The notes beneath the pieces were generated by a model, which had not been told where the DNA came from, ran no database searches, and saw nothing but the letters and a program-made list of their open reading frames with translations. Below are positions 10,831 through 18,987 of a stretch of DNA of 64,000 nt, in pieces. Location of the stretch: contig JAJQHD010000036.1 of assembly GCA_021199855.1 (NCBI GenBank), positions 62,001 through 126,000 of the forward strand, read 5' to 3'. The stretch comes from Oscillospiraceae bacterium. Lineage in GTDB: Bacteria; Bacillota; Clostridia; Oscillospirales; Ruminococcaceae. Each line of letters begins with the position of its first letter. Position 1 is the first letter of the stretch. Position numbers and translations under genes: made by a program.

Positions 10831-11532
10831 TCAGATGGCATTTTCAAGTCTTGCTAAAACGTCTCTGTAGCCGTCGAGGACGTTGCCCAAATCTCTGCGG
10901 AAGCGGTCCTTGTCGAGCTTTTCGTTGGTCTCAGCGTCCCAGAGTCTGCAGGAGTCGGGGGAGATTTCGTCGCACAAAAGAAGTTCGCCGTCAACTCTGC
11001 CGAATTCGAGCTTGAAGTCGATGAGCTTGATGCCGCACTTTAAGAAGAGTTCGGTCATGAGCTCGTCAACCTTCAGGGAAACCGCTTTGAGCTCGTCAAG
11101 CTCTGCCTGAGTAGCAACGCCGAGTGCTGTAATCTGGCAGTCGTTGATCATCGGATCTCCCAACTCGTCGCTCTTCAAACTGAATTCTGTAACGGTGTTA
11201 AGGAGCTTTGTTCCCTCCGGAACGCCGTACTTCTTCGAAAAGCTACCTGCCGCAACATTTCTTACAATAACCTCAACCATAACGATGTCAGCCTTCTTGA
11301 CTAAAACCTCAGTCTCATTCAAGACCTTGATAAGATGAGTCTTGACGCCGTTCTTTGCAAGATACTCGAAAATGAGGTTAGAAATCTTTGCGTTGAGGAT
11401 TCCCTTGCCCGGCAAATCTTCCTTCTTGACGCCGTTTCCAGCGGTTGCGGTGTCCTTGTACTTGATAATGCAAGTACCCGGCTCGGTGCCCTCGTAAACG
11501 ATTTTCGACTTTCCTTCATAAAGCTTGTCCAT
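10831..11532 (-). CDS. purC: Phosphoribosylaminoimidazole-succinocarboxamide (SAICAR) synthase
   Basis: PurC joins aspartate to CAIR with ATP in purine synthesis. The 233-residue length is typical for the bacterial stand-alone enzyme. Visible motifs include LYEGKSKIVYEG at the N-terminus, LPGKGILNAKIS, the VEVIVRNVAAGSF segment and LIDFKLEFGR, and LLCDEISPDSCRLWD near the C-terminus. A strong AGGAGG site precedes the ATG. It sits 33 bp after purF. Confidence 0.97.
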   Translation of the reverse strand: MDKLYEGKSKIVYEGTEPGTCIIKYKDTATAGNGVKKEDLPGKGILNAKISNLIFEYLAKNGVKTHLIKVLNETEVLVKKADIVMVEVIVRNVAAGSFSKKYGVPEGTKLLNTVTEFSLKSDELGDPMINDCQITALGVATQAELDELKAVSLKVDELMTELFLKCGIKLIDFKLEFGRVDGELLLCDEISPDSCRLWDAETNEKLDKDRFRRDLGNVLDGYRDVLARLENAI

Positions 11533-11565
11533 GATAATGTCCTCCTAAAAGTGTTTGAATTTATA

Positions 11566-13017
11566 TTATTTTGATTTGTGAACTCTTGATTTCTGAGGCT
11601 TCGTTTCTGAAAGTTTCCCTTCAAAGCGACCTTTGTCGGTGTGAGCAGGAATCCCTGTCGGGTACTCCCCGGTGAAGCAGGAGGTGCAGATGTTTTCGCT
11701 CTCCGCAAGAAGCTTTAAATCCTCCGTCGGGAGATACCCGAGACTGTCCGCACCGATTATTTCAGCAATCTCATCAACCGTGTGACTGCAAGCGATGAGT
11801 CCGTCCTCTGAGTCGATATCCGTGCCGTAGTAGCAGGGATTCAAAAACGGCGGAGATGAAATCCTGACGTGAACCTCTTTCGCACCGGCATTTCTTAAAA
11901 GCTTTACTATCTGCGCACTGGTAGTTCCTCTGACGATTGAGTCGTCAATCATGATGACGCGCTTGCCCGTGACTGCCTCGCTTATCGGGCTCAGCTTGAT
12001 TCTCACCTGGTCGAGTCTGTCACTCTGAGTCGGCGAGATAAACGTCCGTCCGACGTACTTATTTTTGATGAAGCCGAGTTCATATGGAATCCCGGATTCA
12101 ATCGAGTAGCCTAAAGCCGCATCAAGTCCCGAATCGGGAACGCCGATGACGACGTCCGCCTCTACCGGGTGGCTCTTCGCCAGCAGTTCACCGGCTTTTC
12201 TTCTTGCCGCATGAACCGAAACGCCGTTAATTACGGAATCGGAACGGGCAAAGTAGATATACTCGAAAACGCAGAGCCTTTCCGGCTTCCTTCCGCAGTG
12301 GTCCTTTATCGAGTGAATCCCGTTTTCGTCGAACACGACAATCTCGCCAGGGAGAATGTCCCTCACAAACTCCGCACCAACTGCCGCCAGAGCACAGCTT
12401 TCGGACGTCACAATATAGCATCCGTCTTGGGTTTTGCCATAGCAAAGAGGGCGGAAACCGTGTGCATCACGCATGGCAATCAGCTTCGTCGCCGACATGA
12501 AGACTAAAGAATATGCACCCTCCAAACGCCAAGCGGCGCGGTTCACTGCTTCCTCAATCGAGGGTGCAGTCAATCGCTCCTGCGTGACAATATAAGCTAT
12601 GGTTTCGGTGTCGCTGGTGGTGTGGAATATGGCGCCGGAGAGTTCAAGGCGAGCCCTGAGCTCATAGGCGTTGGTTAAGTTTCCGTTGTGCGCAAGAGCA
12701 AGCCTGCCCTTGCAGTGGTTTACTTCAATAGGCTGGCAGTTCTGCCGGTTAGTACTGCCGGTGGTGCCGTAACGAACGTGCCCGACTGCCATCTGTCCCG
12801 ACGGAAGCGAAGCAATAGCTTCTTTTGTGAACACTTCGCCCACGAGTCCCAAGTCCTTGTGGGAATAGAAAAGCCCGTCGTCGCAAACGACCATTCCGCA
12901 GCTTTCCTGACCCCGGTGTTGCAGAGCATACAACCCATAGTAAACCATATCCGAGAGCCGCCTGGTATCCGGAGCGTAAACTCCAAAAATCCCGCACTCC
13001 TCGTGAATTTCATTCAT
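11566..13017 (-). CDS. purF: Amidophosphoribosyltransferase
   Basis: PurF transfers glutamine amide nitrogen to PRPP, the committed step of purine synthesis. ATG at 13017 is chosen because an AAAGGG site lies nine bases upstream; the frame also extends to a TTG nine bases earlier. The product is 483 residues. It has a seven-residue propeptide and then the nucleophile Cys8 of CGIFGVYAP, exposed after cleavage as in Bacillus-type PurF. The PRPP loop VIMIDDSIVRGTTS is near residue 357. The C-terminal CTSCFTGEYPTG near 444 provides likely [4Fe-4S] ligands of the oxygen-sensitive class. Confidence 0.97.
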   Translation of the reverse strand: MNEIHEECGIFGVYAPDTRRLSDMVYYGLYALQHRGQESCGMVVCDDGLFYSHKDLGLVGEVFTKEAIASLPSGQMAVGHVRYGTTGSTNRQNCQPIEVNHCKGRLALAHNGNLTNAYELRARLELSGAIFHTTSDTETIAYIVTQERLTAPSIEEAVNRAAWRLEGAYSLVFMSATKLIAMRDAHGFRPLCYGKTQDGCYIVTSESCALAAVGAEFVRDILPGEIVVFDENGIHSIKDHCGRKPERLCVFEYIYFARSDSVINGVSVHAARRKAGELLAKSHPVEADVVIGVPDSGLDAALGYSIESGIPYELGFIKNKYVGRTFISPTQSDRLDQVRIKLSPISEAVTGKRVIMIDDSIVRGTTSAQIVKLLRNAGAKEVHVRISSPPFLNPCYYGTDIDSEDGLIACSHTVDEIAEIIGADSLGYLPTEDLKLLAESENICTSCFTGEYPTGIPAHTDKGRFEGKLSETKPQKSRVHKSK

Positions 13018-13046
13018 TCTTATCAACCCTTTGTCAATGCAATCAT

Positions 13047-13092
13047 GGCTCCCCTTAATAAGGGGAGCTGTCAGCGAAGCTGACTGAGAGGT
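13047..13092 (+). repeat. Family B element, half copy (B1)
   Basis: GGCTCCCCTTA..TAAGGGGAGC forms a perfect hairpin at about 13047-13068. A second hairpin, GTCAGCgaaGCTGAC, follows, and the terminal motif GACTGAGAGGT ends at 13092, one base before the pyrG stop codon. It equals the right half of the complete elements at 51788-51927 and 53496-53607. It fills almost the whole gap between pyrG and purF and could attenuate read-through. Confidence 0.8.
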
Positions 13093-14706
13093 TCATCCTT
13101 TATGCTTCATAGCAGCTTCTACAAAGCCTTTAAATAGCGGATGTGCCTTGTTCGGTCTCGACTTGAATTCCGGATGATACTGAACTCCGACGAAGAACGG
13201 TCTGTCTGTGAGTTCAACCGTCTCGACAAGTCTTCCGTCTGGCGAAAGTCCCGAAAGTGTGAGACCGTGAGAAGTGAGAACTTCTCTGTAGTCGTTGTTG
13301 AATTCGTAACGGTGGCGGTGTCTCTCGTGGATGAGCTCCTCGCCGTAGCATCTTTCCATTGTAGTGCCCTTCTGGACGACGCAGGGATAGCTTCCGAGAC
13401 GAAGCGTTCCGCCCTTGTCGATGTCGACGCTCTGTCCGGGCATGAAGTCGATGACTTTGTTCTTGCAGAGCTCGTCGAACTCGCCAGAGTTGGCATCCGT
13501 GATTCCTGCGACGTTTCTTGCATACTCCATAACCGCAATCTGCATACCGAGGCAGATTCCGAAGTAGGGGACATTGTTCTCCCTTGCATATTTGGCGGCG
13601 AGAACCATTCCCTCAATGCCTCTGTTTCCGAATCCGCCGGGAACTATAATCCCGTCGACGTGGCTTAAAGTCTCTTCGTATGTCGATTCAGTCAGAGTTT
13701 CCGAATCAATCCATGTGATGTTGACATAGCTTCCGAGTGCGAATCCGGCGTGCCGGAGGGCTTCAGCAACTGAGAGATAAGCGTCGTGGAGCTGTATGTA
13801 CTTCCCGACAAGACCGATGTTTACTTCTCCCGAACGGTTCTTAATCATATCGAGCATAGCGAGCCAATCTGACAAATCCGGCTCTGGAGCATCGATGTGG
13901 AGCTCTCTTAAAACGACAGAGGAGAAGTTCGCCTTTTCAAGCATTGTAGGAGCTTCGTAGATGCTAGGTAAAGTGATGTTTTCTATAACGCAGTCCGGCT
14001 TGACGTTGCAGAACATCGAAATCTTCTTGAAGATGGACTCTTCAAGCGGCTCATCGCATCTGAGAACTATGATATTCGGGTTTATTCCCATTCCCTGAAG
14101 CTCCTTGACGGAGTGCTGTGTGGGCTTTGACTTGTGCTCGTCAGAGCCACGCAAAAACGGCACCAGTGTGACATGAATGAAAAGGCTGTTCTCCCATCCT
14201 ACTTCGAGGGAAATCTGTCTTGCAGCTTCGATAAAAGGCTGTGATTCAATGTCGCCGATGGTGCCGCCGATTTCGGTGATGACAATGTCCGCCTGTGTCT
14301 TCTTGCCGACACGGTAGACAAAATCTTTTATTTCATTTGTAATATGGGGGATGACTTGAACGGTCGAACCGAGATACTCGCCCCGACGCTCCTTGTTGAG
14401 TATGTTCCAGTACACCTTTCCCGTTGTGAGATTTGAATACTTGTTCAAATCCTCGTCTATAAATCTTTCATAGTGCCCGAGGTCAAGGTCTGTTTCCGCA
14501 CCGTCTTCGGTGACGTAAACCTCCCCGTGCTGATAGGGACTCATTGTCCCTGGGTCGACGTTGATGTACGGGTCAAGCTTCTGAGCCGCCACCTTCAACC
14601 CTCTTGCCTTCAGCAGTCGTCCCAGAGATGCGGCGGTAATTCCCTTGCCGAGCCCCGAAACGACACCTCCGGTTACGAAAATGTACTTAGTATTCGCTAC
14701 TGACAT
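13093..14706 (-). CDS. pyrG: CTP synthase
   Basis: PyrG aminates UTP to CTP using glutamine and ATP. The 537 residues divide into the synthetase domain ([20 protein letters not shown] at residues 10-29, [19 protein letters not shown] near 50-70) and a class I amidotransferase domain from about 300. The latter has [15 protein letters not shown], nucleophile near residue 382, and [12 protein letters not shown] near the end. Its AAGGAGG site sits inside the last codons of the ANTAR gene and the two genes abut, so it is probably translated from the same message as the nitrogen-assimilation genes. Confidence 0.98.
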   Translation of the reverse strand: MSVANTKYIFVTGGVVSGLGKGITAASLGRLLKARGLKVAAQKLDPYINVDPGTMSPYQHGEVYVTEDGAETDLDLGHYERFIDEDLNKYSNLTTGKVYWNILNKERRGEYLGSTVQVIPHITNEIKDFVYRVGKKTQADIVITEIGGTIGDIESQPFIEAARQISLEVGWENSLFIHVTLVPFLRGSDEHKSKPTQHSVKELQGMGINPNIIVLRCDEPLEESIFKKISMFCNVKPDCVIENITLPSIYEAPTMLEKANFSSVVLRELHIDAPEPDLSDWLAMLDMIKNRSGEVNIGLVGKYIQLHDAYLSVAEALRHAGFALGSYVNITWIDSETLTESTYEETLSHVDGIIVPGGFGNRGIEGMVLAAKYARENNVPYFGICLGMQIAVMEYARNVAGITDANSGEFDELCKNKVIDFMPGQSVDIDKGGTLRLGSYPCVVQKGTTMERCYGEELIHERHRHRYEFNNDYREVLTSHGLTLSGLSPDGRLVETVELTDRPFFVGVQYHPEFKSRPNKAHPLFKGFVEAAMKHKG

Positions 14707-15312
14707 TTACATATCCTCCTTGCCATTCTGTTCGTATTCTCTGATGATATCCCCTGCGGCGACTTTCTTTGTGACACAAGTGTCCATCGCTAGCTTCTCG
14801 ATATATCTATGAGCTTCAGATTCGCTCATTTCGCACTTTGTAATGAGTAAGAGCTTTGCCTGGTTGACAAGTCTGATTTCCGCCATCTTCTCTTCAAATG
14901 TCGGGCTCTTTCGCTCCATTCGCCTGAGTCTTTCCCGGGTGCCCCGAAGTATCAGAAGCGACTGCTGGATGAGCGGAACGCTCACCGGCTTCGGAATGGT
15001 CAGGACTCCATAGGGCATCAGCATTTCACTGATTTCCGGAAAATGCTCCGTCCCGGCGAAGAGTATAACTCCCGCACCAGAACTCTGACTGAGGTCAATA
15101 GCAAACCGCTTTCCGAACTCGTCCGACAGGGGAGAATTGATCATCACGATGTCGTAATCCCGTTCCAGAACCATTCTTTTTGCGGAACTGACGTCAGATG
15201 CCGTCGAAACGGGGGAGTACACATTAGTAGGAAGAAGCCTTTTTATAACGCCGGAAAATTTTTCGGAGGACGATACAACTAAAACGCTGTAGACCTTCTC
15301 TTTGAGTTCCAT
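14707..15312 (-). CDS. ANTAR-domain RNA-binding antiterminator with pseudo-receiver
   Basis: The 201-residue protein starts at ATG 15312, seven bases after GGAGGT. Residues about 10-120 look like a response-regulator receiver (VLVVSSSEKFSGVIKRLL, YDIVMINSPLSDEFGKR, GVLTIPKPVS). The usual phospho-acceptor aspartate position reads Asn in MINSPL, so it may not be phosphorylated. Residues about 140-195 (FEEKMAEIRLVNQAKLLL, SESEAHRYIEKLAMD) match ANTAR, the three-helix domain that binds paired hexaloop RNA hairpins to block terminators. It sits between glnA and pyrG. A fitting target lies at 21602-21667, ahead of the first gene of this run. Confidence 0.85.
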   Translation of the reverse strand: MELKEKVYSVLVVSSSEKFSGVIKRLLPTNVYSPVSTASDVSSAKRMVLERDYDIVMINSPLSDEFGKRFAIDLSQSSGAGVILFAGTEHFPEISEMLMPYGVLTIPKPVSVPLIQQSLLILRGTRERLRRMERKSPTFEEKMAEIRLVNQAKLLLITKCEMSESEAHRYIEKLAMDTCVTKKVAAGDIIREYEQNGKEDM

Positions 15313-15357
15313 TTTCACGACCTCCGGCATTTTAATGGCGTTATAAAGAGCTGATGG

Positions 15358-16566
15358 TTACCTTGAAGAGTAGTCGTCAATAATCGACTGCGGAATTGAA
15401 GCCTTGACAAAGTCGGAGTTTCGTGCCGCTGAAACGGCTTCCCCGATTGTTCTCGGCAAAGTCTCAAACTTTGAAAGCTCCTTCGGTGTCGCCTTGAAGA
15501 GGTTTATGCCTGTCGGCTCACAGAGTGGAAGCCTGTTCTTTATTCCGTCTTCCATAGCTTTCATGAGAAGAAGTAGTGCGAGATAAGGATTGCACATCGG
15601 GTCGGGAGACCGAAGCTCTGCACGCTTGTATTCACGCTTAGTAGCGGGAATCCTTATGAGCTGGGAGCGGTTCTGCTCCGACCAGGATATATAGAGCGGT
15701 GCCTTGTTGACACCGAATCTTTTGTATGAATCGGGCTGAGAATTTAAAAACAGCGTAATTTCGGAAATATGTTTTAAAATGCCGGCAGTTGCATATGGCA
15801 AAACGTCCTCGCCGTTATAGACAGCGGAGATATTTATGTGCATACCGTTGCCGGGAAGATTCGGAAGCGGCTTCGGCGAGAAGTCGGCGTAAAGTCCGTT
15901 TCTTGCGGCAATGGTCTTTACAACTGAGCGGAATGTAGTCGCATGGTCTGCGGCGGTAAGGGCGTCAGAATAACGAAAATCAATTTTATTCTGACTCGGA
16001 CCTTCTTCGTGGTGGGAGGACTCCGGGACGATTCCCATCTGTTCAAGCGTTAAGCATATTTCGCGCCGGACGTTCTCGCCCTTATCCTCGGGAGCTATGT
16101 CCATATACCCTGCTTGGTCGTATGGAATCTTTGTAGGCTCGCCGTCTTCGTCACGCTTGAAGAGATAAAACTCCGTTTCGGGACCGAAATTGAAGTCGAA
16201 TCCCTCGGATTTCAGATCCTCCGCAGTCTTTTTGAGAAGGCTTCTTGTGTCCGCTTCAAAGACCGTTTTGTCAGGATTGCAAACGGTGCAAAACATTCTT
16301 ACAACTCTTCCGTGCTCCGGACGCCATGGGAGAATTGAAATCTCCGACGGGTCGGGGATGAGGAGCATATCAGAATGGCTTTCCTCACCGAATCCGGCAA
16401 TAGCCGAAGCATCGATTGAGATACCCTGCTCAAAAGCGCGTCTCATTTCGTTCGGCATGATGGAAATGTTCTTGGGCGTTCCGAAAACATCGCAGAACGC
16501 CAGGCGGATGAACTTGACATCCTCTTCCTCAATATACTGGAGAATTTCGTCGGGAGTATAGCTCAT
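15358..16566 (-). CDS. glnA: Glutamine synthetase, short class I type
   Basis: It makes glutamine from glutamate, ammonia and ATP. ATG 16566 is preferred over an in-frame ATG five codons upstream because AAAGGACGG fits only the former. The product is 402 residues, shorter than the usual 440-470 of GSI. Recognisable sites are FGPETEFYLF near residue 130, HHEEGPSQNKIDFRY near 190, GNGMHINIS near 245, NRSQLIRIP and RAELRSPDPMCNPYLA. In GMHINIS the common second histidine (HxH) reads Asn. At the position of the adenylylation tyrosine of enteric enzymes the sequence is NLF, so that control is unlikely. It follows the glutamate synthase genes and precedes the ANTAR gene. Confidence 0.93.
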   Translation of the reverse strand: MSYTPDEILQYIEEEDVKFIRLAFCDVFGTPKNISIMPNEMRRAFEQGISIDASAIAGFGEESHSDMLLIPDPSEISILPWRPEHGRVVRMFCTVCNPDKTVFEADTRSLLKKTAEDLKSEGFDFNFGPETEFYLFKRDEDGEPTKIPYDQAGYMDIAPEDKGENVRREICLTLEQMGIVPESSHHEEGPSQNKIDFRYSDALTAADHATTFRSVVKTIAARNGLYADFSPKPLPNLPGNGMHINISAVYNGEDVLPYATAGILKHISEITLFLNSQPDSYKRFGVNKAPLYISWSEQNRSQLIRIPATKREYKRAELRSPDPMCNPYLALLLLMKAMEDGIKNRLPLCEPTGINLFKATPKELSKFETLPRTIGEAVSAARNSDFVKASIPQSIIDDYSSR

Positions 16567-16590
16567 TTTGCACCGTCCTTTCATGCTGAA

Positions 16591-17307
16591 TCAGTTATTA
16601 ACGTACAATTGCTTGTAAGGGTTCTTCGAGTTGGGAGTTACAACCGTAAACTTGGAGCCTATAATCTCCATTAAATCCGCGCCGAAATAGGTGCAGTAGT
16701 TCTTGAGGTACGGCATAATCTCCGCCATGTCCTCATCCGTCGCTTCATTTACATTGACCTGAGCCGGGAACTTGAGCCCGTCGGCAGTCCTTAGATACAG
16801 CTTTCCACCGTGCATTCCCGTTCCGGGGAAGTTTCCGACAATCGGCAGGTCGCCCTTGTTGAGCCCCAAAACTATAATCAAGCCGCCAGCCTGATATTCG
16901 CCTAAAAAGCTTCCGGTTCTTCCGCCGATGACCATAACCGGTCTTTTTTCCTTGTACTGCTTCATGTGGATTCCTGCACGGTAGCCGGCACTGTCCCTTA
17001 CGTAAATCTCGCCGCCACGCATCGTATATCCGACAGCGTCGCCGACGTGACCGTGGATTATAATCTTGCCGTCGTTCATTGTGTCGCCGACTGCGTCCTG
17101 GGCGTTGCCGTTGACGGTGATTTCGCCGCCGTTGAGATATGCTCCGAGAGCATTTCCGGGAGTGCCGTCAATCGTGATTTCCCGGTAGGACATACCGGCA
17201 CCTATGAACCGTTGACTCAAGCAACCGGTTAAGTGACAGCTCTCACCCTGAGAACGGATCAGGGAATTTATTTCGCTGAATCCCAAGCCTGAAACATCTA
17301 TCAACAT
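16591..17307 (-). CDS. Glutamate synthase GXGXG-domain subunit (GltB domain 3 as a separate protein)
   Basis: The 238-residue protein is a right-handed beta-helix with repeated G-x-x-x-G turns (GNALGAYLNGGEITVNG, DAVGDTMNDGKIIIHG, DAVGYTMRGGEIYVRD). This is the fold of the C-terminal domain of glutamate synthase large subunits. As a separate polypeptide it is typical of archaeal-type split GOGAT, where it is thought to be structural, supporting the FMN domain. ATG 17307 is chosen for its GGAGGTG site; it begins one base after the stop of the upstream FAD oxidoreductase. Neighbours carry the remaining GOGAT domains. Confidence 0.9.
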   Translation of the reverse strand: MLIDVSGLGFSEINSLIRSQGESCHLTGCLSQRFIGAGMSYREITIDGTPGNALGAYLNGGEITVNGNAQDAVGDTMNDGKIIIHGHVGDAVGYTMRGGEIYVRDSAGYRAGIHMKQYKEKRPVMVIGGRTGSFLGEYQAGGLIIVLGLNKGDLPIVGNFPGTGMHGGKLYLRTADGLKFPAQVNVNEATDEDMAEIMPYLKNYCTYFGADLMEIIGSKFTVVTPNSKNPYKQLYVNN

Positions 17308-17308
17308 A

Positions 17309-18544
17309 TTATACCACACCTCCAAGAGAATTTCTACAGTATTCTTGACCAAAAGAAAAGATATTTGGAGCTGATTTTATGGTATCAAAGTCAATAGAGC
17401 TAAGAGAAATACCGTTTCTTATCAAATTTGTATAAATTCCGGCACGGGTCGTATCGCCCGCCAGAATGAACCCTACAAGTCGGTCGTCCTTCGTAAAGAG
17501 CTTCTTTATGTGAGAGTCCGACTTTTCTTCATAGAGTTCGCCATCCTGAGTTCCGGCACTCATAACGTGGAGTCCGAAGAACCCGATTGCATTCATGGGA
17601 ATACCGTTGTCGAAGGTGACGTCAGCGCCAGCCATATTCTCTCCAGCACAGTGACCCTGCATATAGGCGTTCGGCATGATTGCCATGACCTTGACGTTTC
17701 CGGATGAGTAGTCCATAGATTCTGCGCAGTCTCCTGCAGCGTAAATATCGGAAAGCGAAGTCGCCATGTGGTTGTCAACCGTGATTCCACGACCACATTC
17801 GCCACCAGCGTCCTTCACAAGAGAGATATTCGCTTTTACACCGACTGCCAATACCAGAACGTCGAACTTGACCTCCGCTCCGCTCTTCATATAGGCAACA
17901 TTTCCGTCGAACTTGGTGGCGGTGTCGGAAAGCATCAGCTTCAAACCGTTGTCTTCAAGGCACTTTTTCATCATTTCAGCAGTTTCGGCATCTAAGATAC
18001 TCGGCATAACCCTGTCTGCAAGGTCGCATACGGTGATGGATTTTACTCTTCCGTAAAGACCTTCGGCACACTTAAGCCCGATAAGTCCGGCGCCGACGAT
18101 GAAGACGTCGCTGTCCTCCGAAATTGCACTTTCAAGATTCTGTGCGTCATCAAGAGTCATGAACGGGAACTTCTGGGGGACTGTCTCGAGCCCTTCAAAA
18201 GGCGGCACGAGCGGTCTTGAACCAGTGGCAACACAGATGCTGTCGTAGGCGACTTTTTCGCCATTACTGAGAACTACTGATTTTGAATCGGTGTCAATCT
18301 TCTCGGCACTCTCGCCATAGATAACCTTGACGCCATTTTTGTCATAGAAATCGTCGGGACGATAGCTCATTCTCTCCGGAACAGCCTTGCCTTCGAGATA
18401 ATATGAGATAAGCGGACGGCAATAGGCGGGGTGGTTTTCAGCCGAAATAACGGTGATAGAGCCATCCAAATCGTGAGCTCTTATGCCCTCGATACAGCCG
18501 ACAGCGGCGGTTCCGTTGCCGATGATAACATATTTCTTTGCCAT
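17309..18544 (-). CDS. NAD(P)H-dependent FAD oxidoreductase of the split glutamate synthase cluster
   Basis: This 411-residue flavoprotein begins AKKYVIIGNGTAAVGC, an FAD dinucleotide-binding fold. It has a central NAD(P)-binding motif VFIVGAGLIGLKCAEGL near residue 147 and the FAD-closing motif DIYAAGDCAE near 275. It resembles the rubredoxin-reductase/NirB N-terminal group more than the GltD beta subunit. ATG 18544, with GAGGTGAG upstream, was chosen over an ATG 18 codons earlier. Being packed between the ferredoxin gene and the GXGXG gene, it probably passes electrons from NAD(P)H via ferredoxin clusters to the FMN subunit; this is inferred from context. Confidence 0.88.
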   Translation of the reverse strand: MAKKYVIIGNGTAAVGCIEGIRAHDLDGSITVISAENHPAYCRPLISYYLEGKAVPERMSYRPDDFYDKNGVKVIYGESAEKIDTDSKSVVLSNGEKVAYDSICVATGSRPLVPPFEGLETVPQKFPFMTLDDAQNLESAISEDSDVFIVGAGLIGLKCAEGLYGRVKSITVCDLADRVMPSILDAETAEMMKKCLEDNGLKLMLSDTATKFDGNVAYMKSGAEVKFDVLVLAVGVKANISLVKDAGGECGRGITVDNHMATSLSDIYAAGDCAESMDYSSGNVKVMAIMPNAYMQGHCAGENMAGADVTFDNGIPMNAIGFFGLHVMSAGTQDGELYEEKSDSHIKKLFTKDDRLVGFILAGDTTRAGIYTNLIRNGISLSSIDFDTIKSAPNIFSFGQEYCRNSLGGVV

Positions 18545-18549
18545 TTCGC

Positions 18550-18987
18550 TCACCTCTCTTCGTAAACAATCGCATTGTTCGGGCAACCGGCAACACATGC
18601 AGGCGCACCCGATGAGTTTTTAAGGCAGAGTTCGCACTTCTGAACTGCTCCGTCGCCGTCCTGAATAACGGCTCCGTATGGGCATACGAGGACACAGGTA
18701 AGGCAACCGACGCATCTTGATTTGTCGATTTCGACCATGCCATCGGGAGTCTTTGAAAGTGCTCCCGAAATACAGCTCTTTATGCATATCGGGTCTTCGC
18801 AGTGACGGCAGGAGATTGCGAAAGTAATCTTGTCGTCGCCTTCAACCCTGATTCTCGGGTATATTTTCTGACCCTTCAGTTTAGCCATATTTTTGAGTCC
18901 CGAGTTTGCAAAAGCGCAGTTATACTCGCAGAGATGGCACCCGAGGCACCATTTTTCGTTTACATAAACTCTTTTCATATCCGTCAC
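18550..18987 (-). CDS. Multi-cluster 4Fe-4S ferredoxin (electron-transfer subunit)
   Basis: The 145-residue protein carries four cysteine groups: CLGCHLCEYNC (residues about 14-24), CRHCEDPICIKSC (60-72), CVGCLTCVLVC (91-101) and CELCLKNSSGAPACVAGC (118-135). This is the pattern of HycB/CooF-like subunits with up to four [4Fe-4S] clusters. Its ATG overlaps the stop of the upstream FMN/Fe-S glutamate synthase gene by four bases, and its stop is five bases before the flavoprotein start. It is therefore a good candidate for the wire between flavoprotein and synthase. It has no membrane segment or signal peptide. Confidence 0.9.
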   Translation of the reverse strand: MTDMKRVYVNEKWCLGCHLCEYNCAFANSGLKNMAKLKGQKIYPRIRVEGDDKITFAISCRHCEDPICIKSCISGALSKTPDGMVEIDKSRCVGCLTCVLVCPYGAVIQDGDGAVQKCELCLKNSSGAPACVAGCPNNAIVYEER

